NCBI RefSeq assembly: GCF_030696665.1
Contig: NZ_JAUYRV010000046.1
Coordinates: forward strand, 496,001 to 560,000
Direction: 5' to 3'
Origin: Novosphingobium sp.
GTDB taxonomy: Bacteria > Pseudomonadota > Alphaproteobacteria > Sphingomonadales > Sphingomonadaceae
DNA length: 64,000 nt
Of the stretch, positions 38,367 through 46,644 are shown piece after piece. The notes under the pieces are model-generated. The model did no database searches. It was not told where the DNA came from and saw only the letters and a program-made list of their open reading frames with translations. Position numbers and translations under genes: made by a program. The stretch's first letter is position 1; every line of letters begins with the position of its first letter.

Positions 38367-38526
38367 TCAAGCTGCTGCAGGACAACCGGTTTCGAACGAA
38401 CTCGCACGTCTGTACAAGGCAATTGCCGAAGCGCTCGAAGAAGCTGACCGGCTTGAACTGCGCATGGTCGGCATCCACTTGTGCAACGCGCTGCACAGCT
38501 TGGACGAGGAACTGGAACAGGGCTGA
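38269..38526 (+). CDS. Small hypothetical helical protein
   Basis: An 85-residue open frame starting MLPPIPPIWCRL and continuing TRRLIGATLAVHNQAA, SNELARLYKAIAEALEEADRLELRMVGIHLCNALHSLDEELE, which reads as amphipathic helices. It overlaps the end of the zinc-ribbon gene by about 98 bases, in another frame. An in-frame ATG at 38230 is possible. The charged helical composition and position suggest a real gene, but evidence is limited to composition. It ends 3 bases before the convergent kdpE-like stop. Confidence 0.5.
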   Translation: MLPPIPPIWCRLPPETRVETTRRLIGATLAVHNQAAAGQPVSNELARLYKAIAEALEEADRLELRMVGIHLCNALHSLDEELEQG

Positions 38527-38529
38527 AAT

Positions 38530-39216
38530 TCAACCCGCCAGCAGCCGATACCCCACGCCAGGTTCGTTGCGCAACAGGCTTGGCCGCGCCGGATCATCCT
38601 CCAGTTTCCGCCTGATACCGCGCGCCGCCACGCGCAAATATTCAACGTCGCTTTCGTGCCCTGGCCCCCAGATCGCACGCAACAATTGCGCGTGCGTCAC
38701 CACCCGTCCTGCCGCCTTGGCCAGCATCGCCAGAAGGTCATACTCCTTGGGCGTCAGATGCACTTCCTCTCCCCGCTTGCGCACGATCCGCGCCACCAGA
38801 TCGATCTCCACCGCGCCGCTGCGCACCACCGATGTCACGCTCTCGCTCGCCAATCGGTGGCGCAGCGCGGTGCGGATGCGCGCCAGCACTTCCTCGCTGT
38901 CGAACGGCTTGGATACATAATCGTCCGCCCCAAGATCCAGCGCTGCCACCTTTTGCGCTGTCGCATCGCGCGCCGAAACCACGATCACCGCCGCCCCCGC
39001 GCCCCGGATCAGCGGGATCAGTTCCAGCCCATCGCGGTCGGGCAGCCCCAGATCAAGCAACACCACTTCGGGCTTGTCGATGGCCAGCGCCGCCATCGCC
39101 TCGCGCGCCGTGCCCGCTTCGACCACGCGATAGCCTGCGCGGGAAAGGCTGGCGTGGAACAGCCGCCGGATTGCCGGTTCATCGTCCACCACCACCACCG
39201 TGATCGGCCTGCTCAT
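38530..39216 (-). CDS. kdpE: KdpE-like response regulator
   Basis: A 228-residue OmpR-type response regulator: receiver with acidic pocket VVVVDDEP and phospho-acceptor Asp55 (LLDLGLPDRDG), Lys in SKPFDSEE, and a winged helix (LTPKEYDLLAMLAKAAGRVVTHAQLL, SDVEYLRVAARGIRRKLE, EPGVGYRLL). These are typical of KdpE, which controls high-affinity K+ uptake. Its start overlaps the sensor stop as ATGA. No kdpFABC genes are present; the kup transporter gene lies about 2 kb away. Confidence 0.85.
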   Translation of the reverse strand: MSRPITVVVVDDEPAIRRLFHASLSRAGYRVVEAGTAREAMAALAIDKPEVVLLDLGLPDRDGLELIPLIRGAGAAVIVVSARDATAQKVAALDLGADDYVSKPFDSEEVLARIRTALRHRLASESVTSVVRSGAVEIDLVARIVRKRGEEVHLTPKEYDLLAMLAKAAGRVVTHAQLLRAIWGPGHESDVEYLRVAARGIRRKLEDDPARPSLLRNEPGVGYRLLAG

Positions 39217-40772
39217 CCCTCGGGCAACTCCTTCAACTGGGCTGGTTCAAAGCGGATACGCAGCGATGCCCCCGGCCCACCGCCACGGTTCGCCGCCTCC
39301 ACGCCCAGCCCCATCGCCTCGGCAAAGCCCTTCACAATGGCAAGGCCCAGCCCCGTGCCACCCTTGCGGTCAGACCCTTCGATCCGCGCAAATGTCTCGA
39401 AGATGCGCCGCTCGTCGCCCGGCGGAATGCCCGGCCCTTCATCCTCCACCGCCAGCACCAACGCGTTGCCCGCGCGTGTCGCGCGCACCGCAACCGGGGT
39501 CGGTCCGCCATGTTTCACCGCATTATCAATCAGATTGATCAGGCAGTGGTGGAACAGTTGCGGATCGACCATGACCAGCGGAAGGTCCGGCGCAATCTCT
39601 ACCATCACCGCCTGCCCGCCCAGCGTTCGCGCCATATCATCCACCGCTGCCGCCACCGCTTCGGACAGGTCCACCGCCTCGATCCGCCGATCCAGCGCGC
39701 CTGCCTCGATCCGCGCCATGTCGAGCAGGTTGTCAACGAAACGGTGCAGACGGGCGGCCTCGCTGCGCGTCGTCGCCAGTTGCTGCGCCTGCTCCCCGTC
39801 TGCCGCGCGCATTGCGCCCAACGTGCCAAGGATCGTGGTCAGCGGCGTGCGCAAATCATGGCTGACCGAAGATAGCAGCGCATGGCGCAACCGGTCCCGT
39901 TCGCGCACTTGCGCCAGCCCCGCCATTTCCTGCTCCAGCGCGATCCGCTCCAGCGCCAGCCCCGCCTGATCGAGCAGGCTTTCCAGCAATGGCCGCCGCT
40001 CCTGCGCCAGCGGCATGGCTGCATCTTGCCGCGCAATGCCGAACACCGCGATTACCCGCTCACCCGTGCCGACCGGTTGAAACAGCCATTCCGACGCGCC
40101 GCCCATGTCGCTGCCCAGCCCCGCAGGCCGGTTGCGTTCAAATGCCAGACTGGCCGCTGCAATATCAATGGGGTCAGGGCGGAATCCTTCGGGCAGCGAT
40201 GCCGCAACTGCGATCGTGCCCTCATCGCGCACCAGCAGCACGGTATCGCCATCCAGCAATTCGCCGATGGTCCGGCACAGCATCTGGGCCAGCGCGTCCA
40301 TTGTCGAAATGCCGGTCAATTGCCGCGCAAAACCCGCCAGCATCGCGCTTTGCGCTGCGCTGGCCCGGGCAATCAGCGCCTGTCCACGCGCGTGTGAGGC
40401 CAGCTTGCTCGCCACAATCGCCACCCCCAGCAGCACCATCACGCCCACGATGTTCTGCGGGTCTTCAATTGTGAACGTGTGCGTCGGGGGAATGAAGAAG
40501 AAGTTGTACGCCAGCGAACATACCAGACTCGTCACGATCCCGGTCCGCAACCCGTACCGTGTCGCCGCCACCAGCACCGGCAGCAGATAGAGCAGCCCGA
40601 TGTTGGCAATCGTCCCATGTCCGGCAATCGCCAGACCCGCCAGCGTAACCAGAGCAGTCGTGCCCAGCGACACTGCATGGCCGGTCACCGTGCCAAAAGG
40701 TCCGGGGTGCAGATTCTCGGTATCGGATCGCAGCGCGGCCATTACCGCCATTTGGCCCCGCGTTCGCCACAT
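39213..40772 (-). CDS. KdpD-like sensor kinase lacking the N-terminal KdpD/USP domains
   Basis: A 519-residue histidine kinase corresponding to the C-terminal part of KdpD. Four membrane segments (DUF4118, about 36-125), a GAF-like region (about 150-285), then HisKA with His305 (SVSHDLRTPL), an N-box (LINLIDNAVKHG), DEGPGIPPGDE and GTGLGLAI. The N-terminal ATP/USP domains of E. coli-type KdpD are absent. It starts near 40772 (in-frame ATGs at 40751 and 40742 are alternatives). Stop overlaps the regulator start. It diverges from kup-side genes rather than accompanying kdpFABC. Confidence 0.88.
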   Translation of the reverse strand: MWRTRGQMAVMAALRSDTENLHPGPFGTVTGHAVSLGTTALVTLAGLAIAGHGTIANIGLLYLLPVLVAATRYGLRTGIVTSLVCSLAYNFFFIPPTHTFTIEDPQNIVGVMVLLGVAIVASKLASHARGQALIARASAAQSAMLAGFARQLTGISTMDALAQMLCRTIGELLDGDTVLLVRDEGTIAVAASLPEGFRPDPIDIAAASLAFERNRPAGLGSDMGGASEWLFQPVGTGERVIAVFGIARQDAAMPLAQERRPLLESLLDQAGLALERIALEQEMAGLAQVRERDRLRHALLSSVSHDLRTPLTTILGTLGAMRAADGEQAQQLATTRSEAARLHRFVDNLLDMARIEAGALDRRIEAVDLSEAVAAAVDDMARTLGGQAVMVEIAPDLPLVMVDPQLFHHCLINLIDNAVKHGGPTPVAVRATRAGNALVLAVEDEGPGIPPGDERRIFETFARIEGSDRKGGTGLGLAIVKGFAEAMGLGVEAANRGGGPGASLRIRFEPAQLKELPEG

Positions 40773-40794
40773 TGTCGAGTGCGCATGCAGGACA

Positions 40795-41154
40795 TCACTT
40801 CAAAAAGCTGCGCGGCGGCATCGGCACCGTGCCAAACAGCCCTGCCCCCTCAACCAGCAGCGCCAACCCAATGCTCAATGCGATAAACGCCAGCAGCATT
40901 ACCGCGCAGGCAAACGCGCCCGCGCCATGTTCGCGCACAACCGCATGACCACCCAGCCCCAGCCCTGCGGCAAGCACCACCAGCCCTGCCCCTGCGCCAC
41001 GGGCAGCAAGATTGCGAATGCGCCGCCGCGCAGCAGCTCGGCGTTTTTCTTTTGCAGGCAATGGCATGGCGTCGGCTCCCACCGAGATTTCTTCCAGCCC
41101 GCTCTCTGCCGCCGATGGCCGTAAAGCTTCGCGGTGGAATTTCGCCCGCGCCAT
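40795..41154 (-). CDS. Small membrane protein, hypothetical
   Basis: A 119-residue protein: a polar N-terminal region with a cluster of basic residues (KEKRRAAARRRIRNLAAR), then two hydrophobic segments (GAGLVVLAAGLGLGG and FACAVMLLAFIALSIGLALLV) and a short polar tail. I do not recognise the family. The ATG at 41154 is one option; a later one in MPLPAKEKRR is also possible. It is encoded between the sensor kinase and kup, starting 56 bases from the divergent kup start, so the two may share a regulatory region. Confidence 0.55.
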   Translation of the reverse strand: MARAKFHREALRPSAAESGLEEISVGADAMPLPAKEKRRAAARRRIRNLAARGAGAGLVVLAAGLGLGGHAVVREHGAGAFACAVMLLAFIALSIGLALLVEGAGLFGTVPMPPRSFLK

Positions 41155-41210
41155 AAAGATTGCGTAAAGTCGGTCGCAAAGCCGCAACAACGCGCATAGC
41201 TGCCTTGCCC

Positions 41211-43097
41211 ATGAACGAAACATCCGGGCATTCCGCCGAAAAGGAATCACTCGCCGCGCTGGCTCTTGGCGCTGTCGGGGTCGTGTTTGGCGATATCGGC
41301 ACCTCGCCGCTCTATGCGCTGAAGGAAAGCTTCATCGGGCACCACCCGCTGACGGTGGACCGCGCGCATATCTTCGGCGTGATCTCGCTGATCTTCTGGA
41401 CGATGACGCTGGTCGTCACGGTCAAGTACGTCCTCGTCATCTTGCGGGCAGACAACAAGGGCGAAGGCGGCAGTCTTGCCCTGCTGGCGCTGATCGGGCG
41501 CAAGCTGGGTGAAAGCCGCTGGACCGGTCTTATCACCACGCTGGGGCTGATCGCGACCGCGCTGTTCTATGGCGATGCGATCATCACACCGGCCATCTCG
41601 GTGCTTTCGGCGGTTGAGGGTCTGACGGTGGTCAACGCAGGTCTGGCAGACTGGGTGCTGCCGCTTTCCATCGCCATTCTCATCGGCCTGTTTGCCATCC
41701 AGTCGCGCGGAACGGCGGCGATGGGCAAGTTGTTCGGCCCTGTCATGCTGGTCTATTTCGTCGTGCTGGCAACGCTCGGCATCATCAACATCGCCCGCGC
41801 GCCTGAAGTGCTATGGGCGCTCAGCCCGCACTATGCGGCCGAATTTTTCCTGATCGATCCGGGCCTTGCCTTCCTTGCACTCGGCTCGGTCGTGCTGGCG
41901 GTTACCGGGGCAGAAGCGCTTTACGCCGATATGGGCCACTTTGGCCGTCGCGCCATCATGGTCGGCTGGCTCTATGTCGCCTTCCCCTGCTTGTTGCTCA
42001 ACTATCTGGGCCAATCGGCGCTGATGCTTGTGGATCCGTCCACCGTCCAGAACCCGTTCTTCTACATGGCTCCCGAATGGGCGCGTCTGCCGCTTGTCGG
42101 CCTTGCCACGATGGCCACGATCATTGCCAGCCAGGCCGTTATATCCGGCGCATTTTCCGTGTCGCAGCAGGCGGTGCAGCTTGGCTTCCTGCCGCGCCTC
42201 AAGATACTGCACACCAGTGCGCGTGCCGCCGGGCAGATCTACATGCCGCTGGTCAACTGGGGTCTGCTCGCCCTCGTCATCCTGCTGGTGCTGTCGTTCC
42301 GCAGTTCCACCAATCTCGCCGCCGCCTATGGCATCGCGGTTACGGGCACCATGTTCATCACCGCCTGCATGCTCGGCATTCTCACGTTCTCCGTGTGGAA
42401 GTGGCCGCCGGTGCTTTCGATCAGTCTCACCGCGCTGTTCCTGCTGGTCGATGGTCTATACTTCGCCTCAAACGCCACCAAGATCCCCGATGGCGGCTGG
42501 TTTCCGCTGCTGGTGGCAGCCATTGCCTTCACCCTGCTTGCCACTTGGGCGCGTGGGCGGCATCTGGTGCGGGCGCGCCTTGCGGAAGATGCCATGCCGA
42601 TCGATCTGTTCATCCGCTCGATCAAGGACCGCGTGCCGCGCGTAAAGGGCAGCGCGGTGTTCCTCGCCTCCACCACCGATGGCGTGCCGCCCGCCCTGCT
42701 CCACAATGTGAAGCACAACCATGTGCTGCATGAACGCGTGGCGATCCTGACCGTGATGATCGAGGGCGTGCCCCATGTTTCACCCGCAAGCCGTTGCCAT
42801 GCCGAGGATTTGGGCCACGGGCTGTACCGCATCGTGCTGACTTATGGCTTCATGGACGAGGTGGATGTGCCCGCGGAACTCGCGCTTAGCAATCCAGCGG
42901 CGGGCGGCGCGTTCCGGCCGATGGAAACCAGCTACGTCCTCGCCCGGCAAACCCTCGTCCCTTCACGCCGCCCAGGAATGGCGCTGTGGCGCGAAAAATT
43001 ATTCGCCTGGATGGTGCGCAACGCCGAAAGTGCGATGCTGTTCTTCAAGCTGCCAACCAACCGCGTCATTGAATTGGGTAGCCAAGTGGAAATCTGA
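41211..43097 (+). CDS. kup: Kup family potassium uptake transporter
   Basis: A 628-residue K+/H+ symporter of the Kup family. The N-terminal signature ALGAVGVVFGDIGTSPLYALKESF is diagnostic, followed by about 12 membrane segments, including YVLVILRADNKGEGGSLALLAL, and a C-terminal cytoplasmic domain. The ATG at 41211 is used, as upstream in-frame residues to 41160 are not family-like. Nearby KdpDE-like genes on the other strand suggest a link to K+ control. Confidence 0.95.
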   Translation: MNETSGHSAEKESLAALALGAVGVVFGDIGTSPLYALKESFIGHHPLTVDRAHIFGVISLIFWTMTLVVTVKYVLVILRADNKGEGGSLALLALIGRKLGESRWTGLITTLGLIATALFYGDAIITPAISVLSAVEGLTVVNAGLADWVLPLSIAILIGLFAIQSRGTAAMGKLFGPVMLVYFVVLATLGIINIARAPEVLWALSPHYAAEFFLIDPGLAFLALGSVVLAVTGAEALYADMGHFGRRAIMVGWLYVAFPCLLLNYLGQSALMLVDPSTVQNPFFYMAPEWARLPLVGLATMATIIASQAVISGAFSVSQQAVQLGFLPRLKILHTSARAAGQIYMPLVNWGLLALVILLVLSFRSSTNLAAAYGIAVTGTMFITACMLGILTFSVWKWPPVLSISLTALFLLVDGLYFASNATKIPDGGWFPLLVAAIAFTLLATWARGRHLVRARLAEDAMPIDLFIRSIKDRVPRVKGSAVFLASTTDGVPPALLHNVKHNHVLHERVAILTVMIEGVPHVSPASRCHAEDLGHGLYRIVLTYGFMDEVDVPAELALSNPAAGGAFRPMETSYVLARQTLVPSRRPGMALWREKLFAWMVRNAESAMLFFKLPTNRVIELGSQVEI

Positions 43098-43196
43098 TGC
43101 GTCAACGCGCCCGTTTCGACACGACATTACGTCCATTTTCGCTTATAATTTCATGTATTTGCGGTTGCATGACGTTCATCCCGTTGTCATAGTTGG

Positions 43197-43697
43197 ATGC
43201 GGGACAGGAACTGGGATGCGCGACCAATGGACAGCGATGACCGGGGAAAGCTAGCAGCCATAACAACTATGCTGATAGATCTCCTGCGCCAACAGGGTGC
43301 AGAGGCGGCAACCGAACCCGTCCTGACAACCGAACAATTGATCACGATGGCCAAGGCAAATATCCGCGCACGGCGGCGGCGGCAGGAACTTTTCGCCGGA
43401 ATTCAGGTGGCTGACCCGGCGTGGGATCTGTTGCTGGAACTCTATGTCAACTGCGCCGAAAAACGCCGAATATCCGTCACTGGGCTTGGCCTTGGTGCGA
43501 ATGTGCCCGGCGCCACCGTGCTGCGCTGGCTTGCCATGTTTCACGAAGCTGGCCTGATCGTGCGCGAACCCGATCCGCTTGACCGGCGGCGCATCTGGGT
43601 GCGGTTGACCGATCTTGGGGCGGGACGGGTAGCGCAGGGAATTGCGGCGTCGCAAATTCCGGCGAGCGCCACTTTCAATCCGTCAATGGCTGCCTGA
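43197..43697 (+). CDS. MarR-like winged-helix regulator
   Basis: A 166-residue (from 43197) or 156-residue (from 43227) protein. The central part AWDLLLELYVNCAEKRRISVTGLGLGANVPGATVLRWLAMFHEAGLIVREPDPLDRRRIWVRLTDLGA fits a winged helix, with DPLDRRRIWVRLT as the wing. An N-terminal helical segment comes before it. The C-terminus ends 6 bases before the convergent queF stop. Target genes unknown; no operon partner. Confidence 0.75.
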   Translation: MRDRNWDARPMDSDDRGKLAAITTMLIDLLRQQGAEAATEPVLTTEQLITMAKANIRARRRRQELFAGIQVADPAWDLLLELYVNCAEKRRISVTGLGLGANVPGATVLRWLAMFHEAGLIVREPDPLDRRRIWVRLTDLGAGRVAQGIAASQIPASATFNPSMAA

Positions 43698-43703
43698 ACC
43701 GCC

Positions 43704-44156
43704 TCAGCCGCGCCCGCGATAGGGGGCAACCCCTTGATCTGGAAGCCAAAGTCCAGCTGGCGGCGCGCCGCTTTGCCAGAACACGTCGATGGGAATTCCG
43801 CCGCGCGGATACCAATATCCGCCGATGCGGAGCCATTGCGGCTTCATTTCATCGAACAGGCGCTGGCCGATGCCGACCGTCACGTCCTCATGAAAGCCTG
43901 CGTGGTTGCGGAACGATCCGAGGAACAGCTTCAAAGCCTTTGATTCCACGATGGTTTCACCCGGCGCATAATCGATCACCAAGTGCGCGAAATCGGGCTG
44001 GCCGGTGACCGGGCAGAGCGATGTGAATTCGGGCGCGGCGAAACGGATCATGTAGAGCGCGCCGATGCGCGGGTTGGGCACGTAATCCAGCACGGCCTCT
44101 TCCGGAGAAGCTGGCAAGCTGCTGTTTTGCCCGAGAAAAAGCGGTGTCTTCGTCAT
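43704..44156 (-). CDS. queF: NADPH-dependent preQ0 reductase
   Basis: A 150-residue unimodular QueF that reduces 7-cyano-7-deazaguanine to preQ1 in queuosine synthesis. The catalytic Cys48 lies in [13 protein letters not shown], with Asp55 seven residues on, and the NADPH loop [15 protein letters not shown] is intact. Length matches the short QueF type. Upstream lies a run of 10-base tandem repeats. It converges on the MarR-like gene. Confidence 0.96.
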   Translation of the reverse strand: MTKTPLFLGQNSSLPASPEEAVLDYVPNPRIGALYMIRFAAPEFTSLCPVTGQPDFAHLVIDYAPGETIVESKALKLFLGSFRNHAGFHEDVTVGIGQRLFDEMKPQWLRIGGYWYPRGGIPIDVFWQSGAPPAGLWLPDQGVAPYRGRG

Positions 44157-44179
44157 GATTCAGCCTGTGTTTCCGAAGT

Positions 44180-44213
44180 GCACCTAGATGCACCTAACTG
44201 CACCTAGGCGCAC
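44180..44213. repeat. 10-bp tandem repeat upstream of queF
   Basis: GCACCTAGAT, GCACCTAACT and GCACCTAGGC follow each other directly, then GCAC: three full 10-base units and part of a fourth. They lie about 24 bases from the queF start in the 182-base region shared with the divergent Pro-rich protein gene. The 10-base period is nearly one helix turn, which fits a protein binding side by side. No other feature in this gap. Confidence 0.6.
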
Positions 44214-44338
44214 GCAAAGGCCGCCAACAGGTGCAAAATCGCCTCGTCCCATGCACTTGTCGCAGGGTTAGGGCAAGTGGCCGGACAACGCCCTTTGGTT
44301 CAGCCGCGATTAAACCGCCACGCCCCTTTCCAACCGCC

Positions 44339-45409
44339 ATGACGATCCGCGCGGGGCATGCACTTCTCACCACCACGATCCTGCTCGCTGCCCTCCCGGC
44401 GGCGGCGCAGGATGTTGGCAGCTACCAGTTGCCGCCAGCGTCCTCCCCGACGCCGACTGCGCAAGGCCCGGTTACCCCCGACGCCCCGCCACCGCGCGTC
44501 GCTCCAACAGCGGAACCAACACCCGCGCCCTCCGCCGCGCCGACGATAACGCTGCCGCCCGAACCGGCAACCAGTGTGGCGGCAAGTCCCACAACCCGCC
44601 CTTCGCCTCCCCCCTCTGCGCGTGCATCCACCAGCGCGCCGGTAGTAACGCCAAGCGCCGCGCCGCCGTTGGCCGGGCCATCAGCGTCGATGGCTGAACC
44701 GCCTGCACTCCCGACAGAAATCCCTGTTTTACCGCAAGTTACCCGTGATGACAGCGCGCCTTGGTGGCCGTGGGTGGCGGGCGCTGTCGCGCTGGTGGGG
44801 CTTGGCGGGATGGCACTGCTGGTCCTGCGGCGGCGGGGGCGGGAGATCGCGCAGCCAGCGTTCGCGCCGCCGGTCATACCGCTTGCCGCCCCGCCCGAGC
44901 CTGCGCCCGAGCCTGCGCTTGCGCCTCCCCCGCTCACGCTGGAACTGGAGTCGGTGCGGATGAGTGCCAGCCTGATGAATGCGACACTGGCCTATCGCCT
45001 TGTTCTGACCGCAAGGTCCGATCTGGACCAGATCGTGGTGCGCGCCGACATGACCGCCGCCCATGCTTCACGCCCGGCAGAGGAGCAACTGGGCGCAAGC
45101 GATGCGCCGGTATTGCACCGCGTTCCGGCGCTCGCAGCAGGAGAAGCCGTTGTTCTAACAGGCGAATTGCGCCTTCCGCTAAGCGCCATAACGCCGATTC
45201 GGCATGGGAGCGCGGCGCTGTTCGTGCCGCTGGTGCGGATTGCGGTGGAAGGGCTGCCCAACGAACCCTTCTGCCTGCGCCGCGCCTTTGTGGTGGGTCT
45301 GGAAGAAAGCGCCAATGCCTTGCGTTTGCAGCCTTTCCGGCTGGATCATGGGCCGCGGGTCTATGCGCAGGTGGGTCAGCGTGAGCTGACGGTGCCGCAA
45401 TTCGCCTAA
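44339..45409 (+). CDS. Pro-rich membrane protein, hypothetical
   Basis: A 356-residue protein: signal peptide (LLTTTILLAALPAAAQ), then a Pro/Ala/Ser/Thr-rich low-complexity stretch of about 120 residues, a single membrane segment (PWVAGAVALVGLGGMALLVL) followed by RRRGR, then a folded region of about 150 residues ending RVYAQVGQRELTVPQFA. The C-terminal region (LTLELESVRMSASLMNATLAYRLVL) is the most conserved-looking part, but I do not recognise a domain. The ATG at 44339 is chosen to put the signal peptide first. Partners unknown. Confidence 0.7.
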   Translation: MTIRAGHALLTTTILLAALPAAAQDVGSYQLPPASSPTPTAQGPVTPDAPPPRVAPTAEPTPAPSAAPTITLPPEPATSVAASPTTRPSPPPSARASTSAPVVTPSAAPPLAGPSASMAEPPALPTEIPVLPQVTRDDSAPWWPWVAGAVALVGLGGMALLVLRRRGREIAQPAFAPPVIPLAAPPEPAPEPALAPPPLTLELESVRMSASLMNATLAYRLVLTARSDLDQIVVRADMTAAHASRPAEEQLGASDAPVLHRVPALAAGEAVVLTGELRLPLSAITPIRHGSAALFVPLVRIAVEGLPNEPFCLRRAFVVGLEESANALRLQPFRLDHGPRVYAQVGQRELTVPQFA

Positions 45410-45481
45410 GTTCCAAGCCGCCAAAAACAGTTGTCATCTGACCGTTTTTTCATGGTGACGCCCATCACACCCGCGTCTAGT

Positions 45482-45528
45482 CTGCCGCACGTGCGAACTC
45501 GCAAAGACGGGTCGTGCGCAGCAGGCAG
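45482..45528 (+). promoter_or_regulatory. Structured leader upstream of sseA
   Basis: An RNA from this stretch could pair CTGCC with GGCAG, GCACG with CGTGC, and form an inner hairpin TGCG-AACT-CGCA, with AAGACGGGT and GCAGCA left as internal loops. The structure ends 15 bases before the sseA start codon. I do not match it to a known riboswitch. Confidence 0.35.
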
Positions 45529-45543
45529 GAGCATTGAGAACTT

Positions 45544-46386
45544 ATGGATTCGCTGGTTTCCACCCAGTGGCTCGCCGACGAGATGGGCGCGAGCGACTTG
45601 CGCATTGTCGACGCCACCGCATTTTTGCCGGAGCATGGCCGCGTGCCGCTGCTGGAATACGAAGCCTGCCACATCCCCGGCGCGGTGTTCATGGACCTTG
45701 GCGAACTGGTAGACTCGGCCTCGCCGGTGCCCAACACCCTGCCCTCGCCCGAGAAATTCGCCAGCCGCATGCAGGCGCTCGGCCTTGGCGATGGCAGCCG
45801 CATCGTGATCTATGACGACAGCCCGGTGAAGACCGCCACGCGCGCGTGGTTCATGCTGACGATGTTCGGCGCGCAGAACGTGGCGCTGCTCGATGGCGGC
45901 ATCGCCAAATGGAAAGCCGAAGGCCGCAAATGCGCGCAGGGCACCGAAACGCTGCGGCAGCGGCACTTTACCGTGTGGTCCGATGACAGCCATGTGCGCA
46001 GCAAGGCCGATGTCCTCGCCAATCTGGGCAGCAAGGCCGAACAGGTGGTGGACGCCCGCGGCGCAGGCCGCTTTACCGGCGATGTGCCCGAAACGAACCC
46101 GGCGCTGGCCAGCGGCCACATCCCCGGCGCGCGCAATGTGCCCTATGCCAGCCTGTTCAACCCCGACGGCACGTGGAAAGCGCCTGACGCGATCAAGGCG
46201 CTGTTCCAGGCGGCTGGCGTGGATTTGGCGCGCCCGCTGATAACCTCGTGCGGATCGGGCATGACCGCGAATGTGCTGATCTTCGCCGCGCATTTGATCG
46301 GCAAGGAGGACGTTTCGCTTTACGATGGTTCGTGGAGCGAGTGGGGGCTGGACCCGGCTACGCCTAAGGCGACGGGGGTGGCTTGA
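45544..46386 (+). CDS. sseA: 3-mercaptopyruvate sulfurtransferase
   Basis: A 280-residue protein of two rhodanese domains. The catalytic Cys236 lies in the loop CGSGMTA, which matches mercaptopyruvate sulfurtransferases rather than thiosulfate ones (CRKGVTA). The first domain has lost its Cys, as usual. It transfers sulfur from 3-mercaptopyruvate to thiol acceptors or cyanide. ATG at 45544 follows GGAGCATTGAG. A structured leader lies just upstream. Confidence 0.93.
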   Translation: MDSLVSTQWLADEMGASDLRIVDATAFLPEHGRVPLLEYEACHIPGAVFMDLGELVDSASPVPNTLPSPEKFASRMQALGLGDGSRIVIYDDSPVKTATRAWFMLTMFGAQNVALLDGGIAKWKAEGRKCAQGTETLRQRHFTVWSDDSHVRSKADVLANLGSKAEQVVDARGAGRFTGDVPETNPALASGHIPGARNVPYASLFNPDGTWKAPDAIKALFQAAGVDLARPLITSCGSGMTANVLIFAAHLIGKEDVSLYDGSWSEWGLDPATPKATGVA

Positions 46387-46402
46387 GTTGTGGGGCATAG
46401 GC

Positions 46403-46579
46403 ATGACTGATCAAGACAACGACTTCGAACTAGTACGCGGTTCCGGCAATGTTTTTGTCGATCTGGGCCTGCCCGATGCCGAAGTCGAACAGCTCCGCGC
46501 CATCCTTGCCGCCCAGCACGCCAAAATTTCTGCCGCCGAGAAGCCCGCAGAAGTGCGTTCAACACTACAGTCATTCTAG
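46403..46579 (+). pseudogene. Truncated XRE/HigA-like gene, N-terminal remnant
   Basis: A 58-residue open frame starting MTDQDNDFELVRGSGNVFVDLGLPDAEVEQLRAILAAQ, which matches the N-terminus of a common family of ~95-residue HTH proteins (helix-turn-helix, often antitoxins), but it stops at STLQSF before the DNA-binding helix-turn-helix would begin. The GC content drops right afterwards, where the restriction island starts. No matching C-terminal half was found in other frames or beyond the island. Probably a disrupted gene. Confidence 0.65.
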
Positions 46580-46644
46580 TAAATAAATTCTTCAGCACAG
46601 CCCAAAGATAGAACCTATTTTTGACAGAATCTCCCTTTCAACAA

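Noticed and set aside
38530..40772. Part of a kdpFABC operon
   Set aside because: No kdpA, kdpB or kdpC on either side; neighbours are small ORFs and kup.
44180..44213. CRISPR array
   Set aside because: Units are only 10 bases with no spacers and no cas genes in the window.
44157..44230. preQ1 riboswitch in the queF leader
   Set aside because: The leader lacks the small H-type pseudoknot pattern with an A-rich tail that pairs in the loop; only a 10-base tandem repeat is seen.
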